The notes under the pieces were generated by a model. The model saw only the letters and a list, made by a program, of their open reading frames with translations. It was not told the DNA's origin and made no database searches. A stretch of 64,000 nucleotides of DNA from positions 13,249-77,248 of the forward strand of contig JBKJIJ010000021.1 of NCBI GenBank assembly GCA_046598525.1. The letters run 5' to 3'. Of this stretch, positions 1 through 8,651 are shown piece after piece (the stretch's first letter is position 1; each line of letters starts with the position of its first letter). This stretch comes from Methylotenera_A sp046598525 (GTDB taxonomy: Bacteria; Pseudomonadota; Gammaproteobacteria; Burkholderiales; Methylophilaceae). The translations under genes were made by a program, and so were the position numbers.

Positions 1-136
1 TAATTTTACAAAATACTGTTTGCACATTTTGTACATTTCGACATCATAACCGCAATTGATTGATTATTTCAACAATTTGGGCACAAAATGATTATAAAAC
101 AAGCGCTTTAGTGTAGTTTAGTGCTATTTAGATGGC

Positions 137-1204
137 TTATTCTGATTTTAGAATCACATTTAACGCTTGAACCAGACTATCTGACTGCGTATCGGTGCCA
201 ATTGTGATGCGAATATAGGGTGAAATACGCGCTGGCTTTTTAAAGTGGCGCACAATAATACTGTGTTCGCGCAATTTAGCCGCCAAAGCCGCGCCATCCA
301 TTTTTTTGTGCTTGGCAAAGATGAAATTGGCGCCTGACGGCAATACTTCAAAATTTAAAGACTGCAAATCATTAGTCAACGCATCTCTGGTTGAAATCAC
401 TTTAGCGCAAGTTTGTTCAAAATAATCATTGTCTTGCATGGCTGCAACCGCGCCCGCTTCAGCAAATCGATCAATCGGGTACGAATTAAAACTATCTTTA
501 ACGCGGATTAACGCTTCGATTAAATCTTTATTACCTAGCGCATAACCCACGCGTAAACCCGCTAAAGAGCGCGCTTTTGAAAGCGTATGCGTGACTAGCA
601 AATTAGGATAGGTATTAATCAATTTAACCGCGGATTCTGTACCAAAATCCACATAAGCTTCATCAACCACCACCACCGAATGCGTATTTCGGCTTAATAA
701 CTGCTCAATTTGCGCTAGCGCTAGTGGAATACCCGTTGGGGCGTTAGGATTTGGGAAAATAATACCGCCATTAGGGCGCGCATAATCGTGAATATCAATC
801 TCAAATTGTTTATTCAACGCAATGGTTTCATATTCAATACCATATAAACCGCAATACACCGGATAAAAACTATAGGTAATATCAGGAAATAAAAGCGGTT
901 TATCATGCTTTAATAAAGCTTGAAACACATGCGCCAGCACTTCATCTGAGCCATTGCCGACAAAAACTTGATTCGAATCTAAGCCGAAATTTTGTGCGAT
1001 TGCCGCTTTTAACTTATCAGAATTCGGGTCTGGATACAGACGCAAACTATCGGCCGCCTCTAACTTTAGCGCTTCAATGACCTTTGGGCTTGGCCCATAA
1101 GGGTTTTCATTGGTGTTAAGCTTAACCAAGTTACTTAACTTAGGCTGCTCACCCGGCACGTAGGGTGTAAGCCTATGTACAACATCACTCCAATATTTAC
1201 TCAT
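137..1204 (-). CDS. hisC: Histidinol-phosphate aminotransferase
   Basis: PLP-dependent class II-type aminotransferase that converts imidazole acetol-phosphate to histidinol phosphate in cytosolic histidine synthesis. The 355 residues match the family length. Visible landmarks are the N-terminal KLNTNENPYGPSP substrate loop (about residues 28-40), NPNAPTG (152-158), DEAYVDF (181-187) and the PLP lysine K210 in HTLSKARSLAGLR. It is the last gene of a minus-strand hisG-hisD-hisC set. A 132-base gap holding a hairpin repeat separates it from hisD, so coupling to hisD may be loose. The 136 bases beyond its stop hold no gene that I can see. Confidence 0.96.
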   Translation of the reverse strand: MSKYWSDVVHRLTPYVPGEQPKLSNLVKLNTNENPYGPSPKVIEALKLEAADSLRLYPDPNSDKLKAAIAQNFGLDSNQVFVGNGSDEVLAHVFQALLKHDKPLLFPDITYSFYPVYCGLYGIEYETIALNKQFEIDIHDYARPNGGIIFPNPNAPTGIPLALAQIEQLLSRNTHSVVVVDEAYVDFGTESAVKLINTYPNLLVTHTLSKARSLAGLRVGYALGNKDLIEALIRVKDSFNSYPIDRFAEAGAVAAMQDNDYFEQTCAKVISTRDALTNDLQSLNFEVLPSGANFIFAKHKKMDGAALAAKLREHSIIVRHFKKPARISPYIRITIGTDTQSDSLVQALNVILKSE

Positions 1205-1212
1205 AAAACCTA

Positions 1213-1330
1213 CTACGCGACAAAATTGCGGCGTTGCGCGGTGCTCGCTTCCTCGCCGTACTATTTGTACTGGCTCGTCTCTGCGCTCCGTGCGCCTTGC
1301 ACTTTTGCCGCTCGCTACGGTTTTGAAATT
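1213..1330. repeat. GTAC-N5-GTAC hairpin repeat, hisD/hisC gap
   Basis: A GC-richer block in an AT-rich gap, forming a long imperfect inverted repeat centred on GTAC (1258-1261), TATTT and GTAC (1267-1270). Flanks complementary to GCC/GGC continue the stem with a one-base bulge. The gap between hisG and murA holds a related hairpin with the same bulge position. It is probably a dispersed intergenic element and may affect hisD-hisC mRNA processing. Confidence 0.6.
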
Positions 1331-1336
1331 GGTTCA

Positions 1337-2632
1337 TCATTTCAAACGATATTCGGCTGATTTAGCATGCGCGGTTAAACCTTCGCCATGCGCTAAAACG
1401 GAGGCGATTTTGCCTAATTTTTGCGCGCCTTCGGCTGATACCATAATCAAGCTAGAGCGTTTTTGAAAATCGTACACGCCTAAAGGAGAGCTAAAACGTG
1501 CTGTGCGCGAAGTTGGTAGCACATGGTTTGGGCCTGCGCAGTAGTCCCCTAGCGCTTCACAGGTATCACGACCCATAAAAATAGCGCCTGCATGTTTGAT
1601 TTTCTTGCTCATTTCCAGCGGATTTTCGACGGATAATTCCAAATGCTCTGGCGCAATATAATTGCTAATCTCAATCGCTTCGTCTATATCTTTGGTCAAA
1701 ATTAACGCGCCCCTATCAGTAATTGACGTGTTAATAATGTCTTTACGCGGCATGGCTTCAACTAGCTTTTGCATACTGGCTGCAACGGCATCTAAAAATG
1801 CGGCATCTGGGCTTAGTAAAATAGATTGCGCCAATTCGTCATGCTCGGCTTGGCTAAATAAATCCATCGCAATCCAATCAGGATTGGTTTTACCATCGCA
1901 AATCACTAAAATCTCTGACGGCCCTGCCACCATATCAATGCCTACCACACCAAATACGCGGCGTTTGGCGGCAGCCACATAAGCATTACCTGGGCCAGTA
2001 ATTTTATCCACTTGCGGCACTGTTTCTGTGCCATAAGCCAGCGCACCAACGGCTTGCGCGCCGCCAATACAAAATACGCGGTCTACGCCAGAAATTGCCG
2101 CTGCGGCTAACACCAACGCGTTTTTTTCGCCATTTGGCGTTGGCACCACCATGATTAACTCAGCAACACCGGCCACTTTGGCAGGAATGGCGTTCATTAA
2201 TACGCTTGAAGGATAAGCCGCTTTGCCGCCTGGCACATACAAACCAACGCGGTCTAATGCGGTAACTTGCTGGCCAAGTAATGTGCCGTCGGCCTCCCTG
2301 TAACTCCATGATTGCATCACTTGTTTTTCGTGGTAGCTACGTACTCTGTCAGCCGCCGCCTGTAAAGCTTGGCGCTGATCTGTTGGCAAGCTATTTAATG
2401 CGGCTTGCAAATCGGCTTGGCTAATTTCAAGCTCACTCAAATGACTGGCGCTGGTTTTATCAAAACGATTGGTATATTCCAACACCGCGGCATCGCCACG
2501 ATTTTTTACGTCTTTTAAAATATTGGCAACCACCACATCAATAGAATCGTCTTGCGCGGTTTCAAAAGCCAATAAAGCCTTTAAATCGGCATCAAATGTG
2601 CTGTCTTTGGTAGATAAACGTCTAATCTTCAT
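1337..2632 (-). CDS. hisD: Histidinol dehydrogenase
   Basis: Zinc- and NAD-dependent enzyme that oxidises L-histidinol to L-histidine in two steps, the last two reactions of the pathway. The 431 residues are full length. Family blocks seen are GPGNAYVAAAKRRVFG, AGPSEILVICD, DLFSQAEHDELAQSILLS (zinc ligands Q and H), CAGPNHVLPT (Asp/His region) and PLGVYDFQKRSSL. It follows hisG by 32 bases on the same strand, which fits one transcript. Confidence 0.97.
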   Translation of the reverse strand: MKIRRLSTKDSTFDADLKALLAFETAQDDSIDVVVANILKDVKNRGDAAVLEYTNRFDKTSASHLSELEISQADLQAALNSLPTDQRQALQAAADRVRSYHEKQVMQSWSYREADGTLLGQQVTALDRVGLYVPGGKAAYPSSVLMNAIPAKVAGVAELIMVVPTPNGEKNALVLAAAAISGVDRVFCIGGAQAVGALAYGTETVPQVDKITGPGNAYVAAAKRRVFGVVGIDMVAGPSEILVICDGKTNPDWIAMDLFSQAEHDELAQSILLSPDAAFLDAVAASMQKLVEAMPRKDIINTSITDRGALILTKDIDEAIEISNYIAPEHLELSVENPLEMSKKIKHAGAIFMGRDTCEALGDYCAGPNHVLPTSRTARFSSPLGVYDFQKRSSLIMVSAEGAQKLGKIASVLAHGEGLTAHAKSAEYRLK

Positions 2633-2664
2633 TGCTTGTTACTTTCAAAATCTTTTAATATTGG

Positions 2665-3303
2665 CTATTGCTTAATCGCACTGGCAAAACTATCAATAAT
2701 TGGCTGTAATTGTGCGCGATTGAGTTTTAACGATGCCTGATTAACCACCAAGCGCGAGCTGATATCGCCTACAAACTCTACTGCTTTGAGGTTGTTAGCG
2801 CGTAAAGTTCCGCCTGTGCTCACCAAATCCACAATCACATCGGCCAAACCCACTAATGGGCCTAACTCCATTGAGCCATAAAGCTTGATTAAATCCACAT
2901 GCATGCCTTTTGCGGCAAAGTGCTCACGCGCGGTTTTAACGTATTTTGTCACCACTTTTAGGCGCGCACCTTGGCGAATACTGGCTTCGTAATCAAAATC
3001 ATTGCGTACCGCCACCATCATTTTGCATTTGGCAATTTGCAAATCCAGCGGCTGATACAAGCCCTCACCGCCATGTTCATCCAGCACGTCTTTGCCCGCA
3101 ATACCTAAATCGGCCGCGCCGTATTGCACATAGGTCGGCACATCGGTTGCGCGCACAATAATTAAGCGCACGTCATCCCTATTGGTGCCAATAATCAATT
3201 TGCGTGAAGATTCAGGGTCTTCTAATGCATGAATGCCCGCCGCCGCCAATAATGGTGCGGTTTCTTCAAAAATTCGGCCTTTTGATAATGCGATTGTAAT
3301 CAA
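2665..3303 (-). CDS. hisG: ATP phosphoribosyltransferase, short form
   Basis: First enzyme of histidine synthesis, joining ATP and PRPP. At 212 residues this is the short HisG form, which lacks the C-terminal regulatory domain and in other bacteria works in a hetero-octamer with HisZ. No hisZ lies in this window. The PRPP-binding segment VDLVSTGGTLRANNLK and the N-terminal ALSKGRIFEETAPLL are clear. It is first of the hisG-hisD-hisC set and lies downstream of murA, a common betaproteobacterial order. Confidence 0.96.
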   Translation of the reverse strand: MITIALSKGRIFEETAPLLAAAGIHALEDPESSRKLIIGTNRDDVRLIIVRATDVPTYVQYGAADLGIAGKDVLDEHGGEGLYQPLDLQIAKCKMMVAVRNDFDYEASIRQGARLKVVTKYVKTAREHFAAKGMHVDLIKLYGSMELGPLVGLADVIVDLVSTGGTLRANNLKAVEFVGDISSRLVVNQASLKLNRAQLQPIIDSFASAIKQ

Positions 3304-3339
3304 TTTCTAAATCCTCTTTTAAAAACAGAATTTTGGGTT

Positions 3340-3425
3340 AAACCATATCGCCCGCAACAATTGAGCTAGTACATTAAGTACAGCGAAATTGTGAGCACTG
3401 CGCAAAGCAGCGATTCGCCCAAAAA
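3340..3425. repeat. GTAC-N5-GTAC hairpin repeat, murA/hisG gap
   Basis: Centred on GTAC (3369-3372), ATTAA and GTAC (3378-3381), with flanks GAGCTA on one side and AGCGAA on the other. The core reads GAGCY-A-GTAC-N5-GTAC-RGCGA. The element in the hisD/hisC gap fits the same consensus when read on the other strand, and the Y/R pair covaries (C-G there, T-A here). No gene fits in this gap. Confidence 0.55.
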
Positions 3426-3431
3426 ATGTTT

Positions 3432-4697
3432 TTAATGCGCGCGGCGCACTTTTGCGCCTAATTTTGTTAACTTCTCTTCTAAATACTCATAACCACGGTC
3501 TAGGTGATAAATACGCTCAATCACGGTTTCGCCTCTGGCTACTAAGCCTGCTAAAACCAAGCTGGCAGATGCGCGTAAATCGGTTGCCATCACAATTGCG
3601 CCGTCTAAATATTCAACGCCTTTTACCAAAGCCGTATTGCCGTCAATGCTAATATCGGCGCCTAAGCGCTGCATTTCTTGCACATGCATAAAGCGGTTTT
3701 CAAAGATGGTTTCGGTTACTTTGGCTACGCCACTGGCAATGGTATTAAGCGCCATAAATTGCGCTTGCATATCGGTTGGGAATGCTGGGTGTGGCGCCGT
3801 GCGAATATTCACCGCTTTTAAATTGCCATCGCTTTTTACGGTAATACTGGTGGCATCGCTGGTCACTGTTGCGCCTGCATCACGCAATTTTTCAATCACG
3901 GCATCCAGCAAATCAGCGCGCGCATTTAGCAATTTCACTTCGCCGCCTGTCATCGCTGCCGCCACCATATAAGTGCCCGCCTCAATACGGTCACACACAA
4001 TATTATGGCTTGCGCCGTTAAGCTTTTCTACCCCCACAATCGTAATCACATCGGTGCCTGCACCAGTGATTTTTGCGCCCATTTTAATTAAGCATTCAGC
4101 TAAATCAACTACTTCTGGCTCTTTAGCGGCATTTTCTAGCACGGTTGTGCCTTCTGCCAAACTAGCTGCCATCATTAAGTTTTCGGTGCCGGTTACCGTT
4201 ACCATATCCATATAATAGCGCGCGCCTTGCAAACGGCGATTAGGCAGGTGCAAAGTACTAGCTTGAATATAGCCGTGCGTGATATGAATGGCTGCACCCA
4301 TGGCTTGCAAACCTTTAATATGCAAATCCACAGGGCGTGAGCCAATAGCGCAACCGCCTGGCAATGACACACGTGCCGTACCAAAACGCGCCAACAATGG
4401 GCCAAGCACCAAGATAGACGCGCGCATGGTTTTCACCATTTCGTAAGTCGCTTCAAACGATTGAACGTCTGACGCATCTAGGCTGACTTTATCTGCTTCG
4501 CGCGCGATTTTTACGCCCATGGTATCTAGCAGCTTAATGGTGGTATCAATATCTTTTAGCGCGGCAACACTGCTTAAATGCAATGGTGTTTCGGCTAATA
4601 ATGAGGCACACAAAATAGGCAAAGCGGCATTTTTGGCGCCAGAAACGATGACCTCGCCATTGAGCTTATAACCACCTTCAATGATAAGCTTTTCCAA
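3432..4697 (-). CDS. murA: UDP-N-acetylglucosamine 1-carboxyvinyltransferase
   Basis: First committed step of peptidoglycan synthesis: transfer of enolpyruvate from PEP to UDP-GlcNAc in the cytosol. The 421 residues are full length. The catalytic cysteine is present as C116 in GGCAIGSRPVDLH, so the protein should be fosfomycin-sensitive in principle. K22-N23 (SGAKNAALP) bind substrate, and the ATDLRASASLVLAG segment near the C terminus is typical. Its neighbours ibaG and the mla genes recall the E. coli mla-ibaG-murA order. It starts two bases after the grxD stop codon. Confidence 0.97.
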   Translation of the reverse strand: MEKLIIEGGYKLNGEVIVSGAKNAALPILCASLLAETPLHLSSVAALKDIDTTIKLLDTMGVKIAREADKVSLDASDVQSFEATYEMVKTMRASILVLGPLLARFGTARVSLPGGCAIGSRPVDLHIKGLQAMGAAIHITHGYIQASTLHLPNRRLQGARYYMDMVTVTGTENLMMAASLAEGTTVLENAAKEPEVVDLAECLIKMGAKITGAGTDVITIVGVEKLNGASHNIVCDRIEAGTYMVAAAMTGGEVKLLNARADLLDAVIEKLRDAGATVTSDATSITVKSDGNLKAVNIRTAPHPAFPTDMQAQFMALNTIASGVAKVTETIFENRFMHVQEMQRLGADISIDGNTALVKGVEYLDGAIVMATDLRASASLVLAGLVARGETVIERIYHLDRGYEYLEEKLTKLGAKVRRAH

Positions 4698-4699
4698 AA

Positions 4700-5011
4700 T
4701 TAAGCCGTTTCAGCTAACAAAGTTTGCAATTCGCCGCTTTCGTACATGGCGCGCATAATATCTGAGCCGCCTAAAAATTCGCCATTTACATACAATTGCG
4801 GAATCGTTGGCCAGTTGGCGTATTGCTTAATACCTTCGCGAATCGCTTGATCTTGCAATACATCTACCGCTACATATGGCGCGTTACAAGCATCTAAAAT
4901 TTGCGTCGCCATATTCGAAAATCCACATTGTGGAAATTTCGGGCTACCTTTCATATACAACACCACTTTATTGCTAGTTACTGTTTGTTTAATTTGCGCT
5001 TGCGTATCCAT
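4700..5011 (-). CDS. grxD: Monothiol glutaredoxin, Grx4 type
   Basis: CGFS-class glutaredoxin that binds and passes on [2Fe-2S] clusters with glutathione. The 103 residues make one thioredoxin-fold domain. The CGFS motif is at residues 29-32, preceded by the diagnostic KGSPKFPQ, with WPTIPQLYVNGEFLGGSDI (cis-proline and glutathione-binding loop) following. It sits between ibaG and murA. BolA-type proteins and CGFS glutaredoxins are known physical partners, so this adjacency is functionally meaningful. Confidence 0.96.
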   Translation of the reverse strand: MDTQAQIKQTVTSNKVVLYMKGSPKFPQCGFSNMATQILDACNAPYVAVDVLQDQAIREGIKQYANWPTIPQLYVNGEFLGGSDIMRAMYESGELQTLLAETA

Positions 5012-5033
5012 TTACTTCTCCATGCTTAAAATA

Positions 5034-5282
5034 TTAACTATTTGAGGCCACGGCCCATGCCGTTGGCGTGTAGGTTTTCATTGATAATGCGTGTATTTCG
5101 GCGCGCATGCGGTCGCCCAATGCGGCATACACTAATTGATGCTGCTGTATCATGCGCTTGCCTTCAAAAGCAGGGCTAACAATCACCGCTTCAAAGTGTG
5201 TGCCATCGTCGCCCAACACTTTAATGTAAGAGCAATCTAAATTTTGCGTAATATAACTTTCTAACTGTGCAGCGCTTAACAA
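5034..5282 (-). CDS. ibaG: BolA/IbaG family protein
   Basis: Small BolA-fold protein of 82 residues. The conserved helix-turn segment HQLVYAALGDRMRAEIHALSMKTYTP carries the histidine typical of IbaG-type BolA proteins. These form heterodimers with CGFS glutaredoxins and bridge a [2Fe-2S] cluster. The partner gene grxD lies 22 bases downstream. Its place between the mla cluster and murA matches ibaG (yrbA) of E. coli. The exact cellular role is uncertain even in model species. Confidence 0.88.
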   Translation of the reverse strand: MLSAAQLESYITQNLDCSYIKVLGDDGTHFEAVIVSPAFEGKRMIQQHQLVYAALGDRMRAEIHALSMKTYTPTAWAVASNS

Positions 5283-5313
5283 ACTTATTCACCCTTTAAT
5301 AAACTATTTAAAT

Positions 5314-6102
5314 TTAAGCTCTTAACTTATAGCCGGATTTTAACATTTTTAATGCAAGCCATGCTAACCCCAATAAAAAGGCCAGCACCACCACAAAACT
5401 TAACCATGGTGAAATATCGCTTTGGCCAAAAAATCCATATCTAAAGCCATCAATCATATAAAAGAACGGATTGAATTTTGAAACCGCCTGCCAAAATGGC
5501 GGCAAAGAATGGATTGAGTAAAACACGCCCGATAAAAACGTCAGCGGCATAATCACAAAGTTTTGAAATGCGGCCATCTGATCAAATTTATCTGACCAAA
5601 TACCGGCAATAATGCCAAAAGTGCCTAGAAGTGCGCTGCCCAATAAGGCAAATATAAATATCCATAATGGGTGCACAATAGACAAATCGACAAACCAAAT
5701 CGCTACCAAATAAATGCTTAACCCAACCAAAAAGCCGCGAATAATGGCGGCGGCTAAAAACGCAATAAAAAACTGCGCGTAGCTGATTGGCGTTAACAAT
5801 ACAAACACAATACTGCCCATAATTTTAGATTGCACCAAGCTGGATGAGCTATTGGCAAATGCGTTTTGCAATAGCGACATCATAATCAGGCCGGGGATTA
5901 AAAACGCTTTGTATGGTACACCTTCATACACTTGCACATGGTTTTCTAGCACATGCGAAAAGATTAATAAATACAGCAATGATGTAAGCACAGGCGATGC
6001 AACGGTTTGAAACGCCACGCGCCAAAAACGAAAGAGTTCTTTTTTAAATAGCGTGTAAGTACCGCGCCATTGCGGTGAAATTAAGTCGTCAATTATATTC
6101 AT
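5314..6102 (-). CDS. ABC-2 type transporter permease, YadH-like
   Basis: Inner-membrane permease of 262 residues with about six predicted membrane segments (for example residues 34-52, 70-85, 101-135 and the C-terminal 235-255). The ABC-2 signature region around GIIAGIWSDKFDQMAAFQNFVIMPLTFLSGVFY is clear. Its start overlaps the upstream ATPase stop by four bases, so the two are translationally coupled. The substrate is unknown; the envelope context (mla, murA) suggests a lipid or polysaccharide but does not prove it. Confidence 0.88.
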   Translation of the reverse strand: MNIIDDLISPQWRGTYTLFKKELFRFWRVAFQTVASPVLTSLLYLLIFSHVLENHVQVYEGVPYKAFLIPGLIMMSLLQNAFANSSSSLVQSKIMGSIVFVLLTPISYAQFFIAFLAAAIIRGFLVGLSIYLVAIWFVDLSIVHPLWIFIFALLGSALLGTFGIIAGIWSDKFDQMAAFQNFVIMPLTFLSGVFYSIHSLPPFWQAVSKFNPFFYMIDGFRYGFFGQSDISPWLSFVVVLAFLLGLAWLALKMLKSGYKLRA

Positions 6103-7052
6103 AGCTCGCCTGCTTTTGGCGCTGAATGCTGAATTGAATTCTCACCGACTAATGACATAAATACATCTTCCAAATCCGCTTCAATTAATTGCATATCTTG
6201 CACAGTCACATTGGCTTTACGCAATTCGCTTAAGGCATATTCAATCTGATTTAGCTCAGTTAATGCTAAGGTAAAGATGCCATTTTCGCCATTTTTAAGC
6301 ATCGGCAACAAAGTACTTGGCAAGTTGGCTTGGCCCAAAGTTAAGCGTAAATTTTTACCCGGCAATTTGCTGAGTAAATTGGCAGTGGTATCAAGCGCCA
6401 CAATTTCGCCCTGCTTCATCATCGCCACGCGTTCGCACAGCGCTTCGGCTTCTTCTAAATAATGCGTAGTTAAAATAATGGTATGGCCATCATTATTAAG
6501 CTTTTTGATAAACGCCCATAGCATTTGGCGCAACTCAACATCCACGCCTGCGGTTGGCTCGTCTAATACAATCACAGGTGGCTTGTGCACCAAGGCCTGC
6601 GCGATTAATGCGCGCCGTTTCATGCCGCCAGATAGTTTGCGCATATTGGTGTGCGCTTTATCCGTTAAGCCTAAGTTTTCAATCACTTCATCTACCCAAG
6701 CATCGTTTTCGCGACCGCGACCAAAATAGCCAGCCTGAAAACGCAACATTTCGCGCACATTGAAAAAGGGGTCAAATACCAGCTCTTGCGGTACCACGCC
6801 TAATGACATGCGCGCGGCTTGATACGCATTAATCACATCATGCCCCATGATGGATACTTGGCCATAAGTTGGCTTAAGCAAGCCTCCCAAAATATTAATC
6901 AATGTGGATTTACCTGCGCCATTTGGCCCAAGCAGGCCAAAAAATTCACCTTGTTCAATGGTTAAATCAATGCCTTTTAAGGCATGCAATTCACCAAAAC
7001 GTTTGTGAACTTTTTCAATCTTTACGGCTGGTGTTGATTTGTTGTCTGTCAT
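6099..7052 (-). CDS. ABC transporter ATP-binding protein, YadG-like
   Basis: Cytosolic ATPase partner of the ABC-2 permease just downstream. The 317 residues carry Walker A GPNGAGKS (42-49), the signature LSGGMKRR and Walker B VIVLDEPTAGVD with the following H-loop TTHYLEEAE. A C-terminal extension of about 80 residues follows the nucleotide-binding domain, as in YadG/CcmA-like ATPases. A hairpin terminator lies upstream, so this pair may have its own promoter separate from the mla genes. Confidence 0.9.
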   Translation of the reverse strand: MTDNKSTPAVKIEKVHKRFGELHALKGIDLTIEQGEFFGLLGPNGAGKSTLINILGGLLKPTYGQVSIMGHDVINAYQAARMSLGVVPQELVFDPFFNVREMLRFQAGYFGRGRENDAWVDEVIENLGLTDKAHTNMRKLSGGMKRRALIAQALVHKPPVIVLDEPTAGVDVELRQMLWAFIKKLNNDGHTIILTTHYLEEAEALCERVAMMKQGEIVALDTTANLLSKLPGKNLRLTLGQANLPSTLLPMLKNGENGIFTLALTELNQIEYALSELRKANVTVQDMQLIEADLEDVFMSLVGENSIQHSAPKAGEL

Positions 7053-7074
7053 TTTCTAATCGCTATAAATACGA

Positions 7075-7097
7075 AACCCCATCATTTAGATGGGGTT
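7075..7097 (-). terminator. Hairpin terminator after mlaB
   Basis: A perfect 9-bp stem, AACCCCATC with GATGGGGTT, and a 5-base loop. Read on the minus strand it is followed by a T-rich tract. It lies between the mlaB stop and the ABC ATPase start and could end or attenuate the mla transcript. Confidence 0.5.
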
Positions 7098-7130
7098 AAG
7101 TTAATCAATTACACTATAAATAGCTAAAAA

Positions 7131-7412
7131 TTAGCCAATTAATTCGGCCACATCATAAAGCTGCACTAAGCTGGTTAAATTTTCGGGCAGATTCACAAAT
7201 ATTAAGGTCTGGTTTTCTTTAGCGGCGCGGCGCTTCCATTCTAAAATCAAACTCACCGCCGTCGTGTCAATGTCTTCAACATCCGCAAAATCAACGCTTG
7301 TATTTTCAACAATGTTAAATGCTTGACTGGCTTTTAAAATATCACCTGCGCTGCTATTTACAACGTCGCCGCTTAATATCCAACGGTTATTGCTCTGAGT
7401 AATTTGCGCCAT
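7131..7412 (-). CDS. mlaB: STAS-domain protein MlaB
   Basis: Cytosolic STAS-domain subunit of the MlaFEDB complex, which moves phospholipids between the outer and inner membranes. At 93 residues it is one STAS domain; the conserved loop FADVEDIDTTAVSLILEW holds the usual D-T-T switch position. STAS domains alone are weakly diagnostic, but the position directly after mlaC makes the call firm. It is the last gene of mlaFEDCB. Confidence 0.88.
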   Translation of the reverse strand: MAQITQSNNRWILSGDVVNSSAGDILKASQAFNIVENTSVDFADVEDIDTTAVSLILEWKRRAAKENQTLIFVNLPENLTSLVQLYDVAELIG

Positions 7413-7430
7413 TTATAGTTTCAATAATAA

Positions 7431-8045
7431 TTATGCTTTTGCCGCGCTATTTTTTTCAGCTAGCTTTTTAATCAAGCTATCTAAACCATTTTGGCGAATT
7501 TCTTGCGTAAATTGGCCGCGATAATTAGTTACCAAGCTCACACCTTCAATCACAATGTCATACACTTTCCAGTTATCCGCTTGTTTTTCAAGCGCATAAT
7601 CAACCGCAATTGGCTGGCCACCCGGCTGCAAAATAACCGTTTTTACAGCCGCTGTATTAGCACCATCGGCCAAACGTAAAGGTTTGTATTCAATGGTTTG
7701 ATTTTTAAATTTTGATAATGCCGTTGCATAAGTGCGCAATAACAATGTGCGAAACTCAGTTTGAAAAGCTGCTTTTTGATCTGGCGTTGCTTTCGTCCAG
7801 TTTTTACCTAGCACCAAGCGTGAAACGCGGTCAAAATTAAAGTTTGGCAGAATTTTTTCCTCTGCTAATGCAAAAATCTTATCCTGATTACCGGCTTGAA
7901 TGTCTTTATCGTTTTTAACGATTGCCATCACATCTTCAGCCGTGCGTTTTACCAACGCATCTGGTGATTCTGCCGCAAGTGCGCCTGCAGTAAAGCAAAG
8001 CATAGTGCCCGCTAATAATAATTGCTTAAAGTTTGTCTTAATCAT
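7431..8045 (-). CDS. mlaC: Periplasmic phospholipid-binding protein MlaC
   Basis: Soluble periplasmic shuttle that carries phospholipid between MlaA at the outer membrane and the MlaFEDB complex. It has 204 residues with a clear Sec signal peptide (about 1-24, ending AGALAA). The body shows the Ttg2D/MlaC pattern, with FDRVSRLVLGKNWTKATPDQKAAFQTEFRTLLLRTYA. It lies 27 bases downstream of mlaD on the same strand. mlaA is not in the window. Confidence 0.95.
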   Translation of the reverse strand: MIKTNFKQLLLAGTMLCFTAGALAAESPDALVKRTAEDVMAIVKNDKDIQAGNQDKIFALAEEKILPNFNFDRVSRLVLGKNWTKATPDQKAAFQTEFRTLLLRTYATALSKFKNQTIEYKPLRLADGANTAAVKTVILQPGGQPIAVDYALEKQADNWKVYDIVIEGVSLVTNYRGQFTQEIRQNGLDSLIKKLAEKNSAAKA

Positions 8046-8072
8046 GTATTTATCCTAATGTTAGCAACGCGC

Positions 8073-8633
8073 TTAAGGCGCTGCTGGTTGTGTTATTGCA
8101 TCTAATGGGTTAGCACCTAACGCTTCATCTGCCGATTTGGTTGATGGTGATTCTGTTTTAGTGGCGGCATCAGCTGGCGCTTCTGAGGCTTTATTGTACA
8201 AAAACTGGCTAATCATTTTTTCTAAAACCACAGCATCTTGCGTTTGTAAGATTTTGTCACCATTGGCTAGGCTTGTTTCATCACCACCCGCCTCTAAGCC
8301 AATGTATTGCTCACCCAGCAAGCCAGCCGTGTAAATATTGGCAAACGTATCTTTAGGGAAAGCATAACGTTTATCAATACTTAAACTGACAACTGCTTCA
8401 AAGCTTTCAGCATCAAATTTAATGTCACTAACGCGCCCAACCACTACACCGGCACTTTTAACAGGGGCGCGTGGTTTTAAGCCGCCAATATTTTCAAAAT
8501 TAGCGCTAACTGTATAGGTTTCGCCAATACTGCTGGTGGTTAGGTTGCCCACTTTCATGGCAAGGCCTAATAACGCGGCCAAGCCTAAAGCCACAAAAAT
8601 ACCTACCCATAAATCTATTGTTGTTCTTTCCAT
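8073..8633 (-). CDS. mlaD: MCE-domain protein MlaD
   Basis: Membrane-anchored MCE protein that forms the hexameric lipid channel of the Mla complex. One N-terminal membrane helix (about residues 8-26) precedes a single MCE domain (VSANFENIGGLKPRAPVKSAGV to YTAGLLGEQYIGLEAGG). A Thr/Ala/Ser-rich C-terminal tail follows. I place the start at 8633, not the ATG at 8639: the AGGAG at 8641-8645 is about 7 bases from this ATG but almost touches the other. The length is then 186 residues. Confidence 0.94.
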   Translation of the reverse strand: MERTTIDLWVGIFVALGLAALLGLAMKVGNLTTSSIGETYTVSANFENIGGLKPRAPVKSAGVVVGRVSDIKFDAESFEAVVSLSIDKRYAFPKDTFANIYTAGLLGEQYIGLEAGGDETSLANGDKILQTQDAVVLEKMISQFLYNKASEAPADAATKTESPSTKSADEALGANPLDAITQPAAP

Positions 8634-8651
8634 TGCCATACTCCTAACGCC

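Noticed and set aside
1..136. Possible gene or repeat at the left edge
   Set aside because: AT-rich, with no reading frame, hairpin or promoter that I could support.
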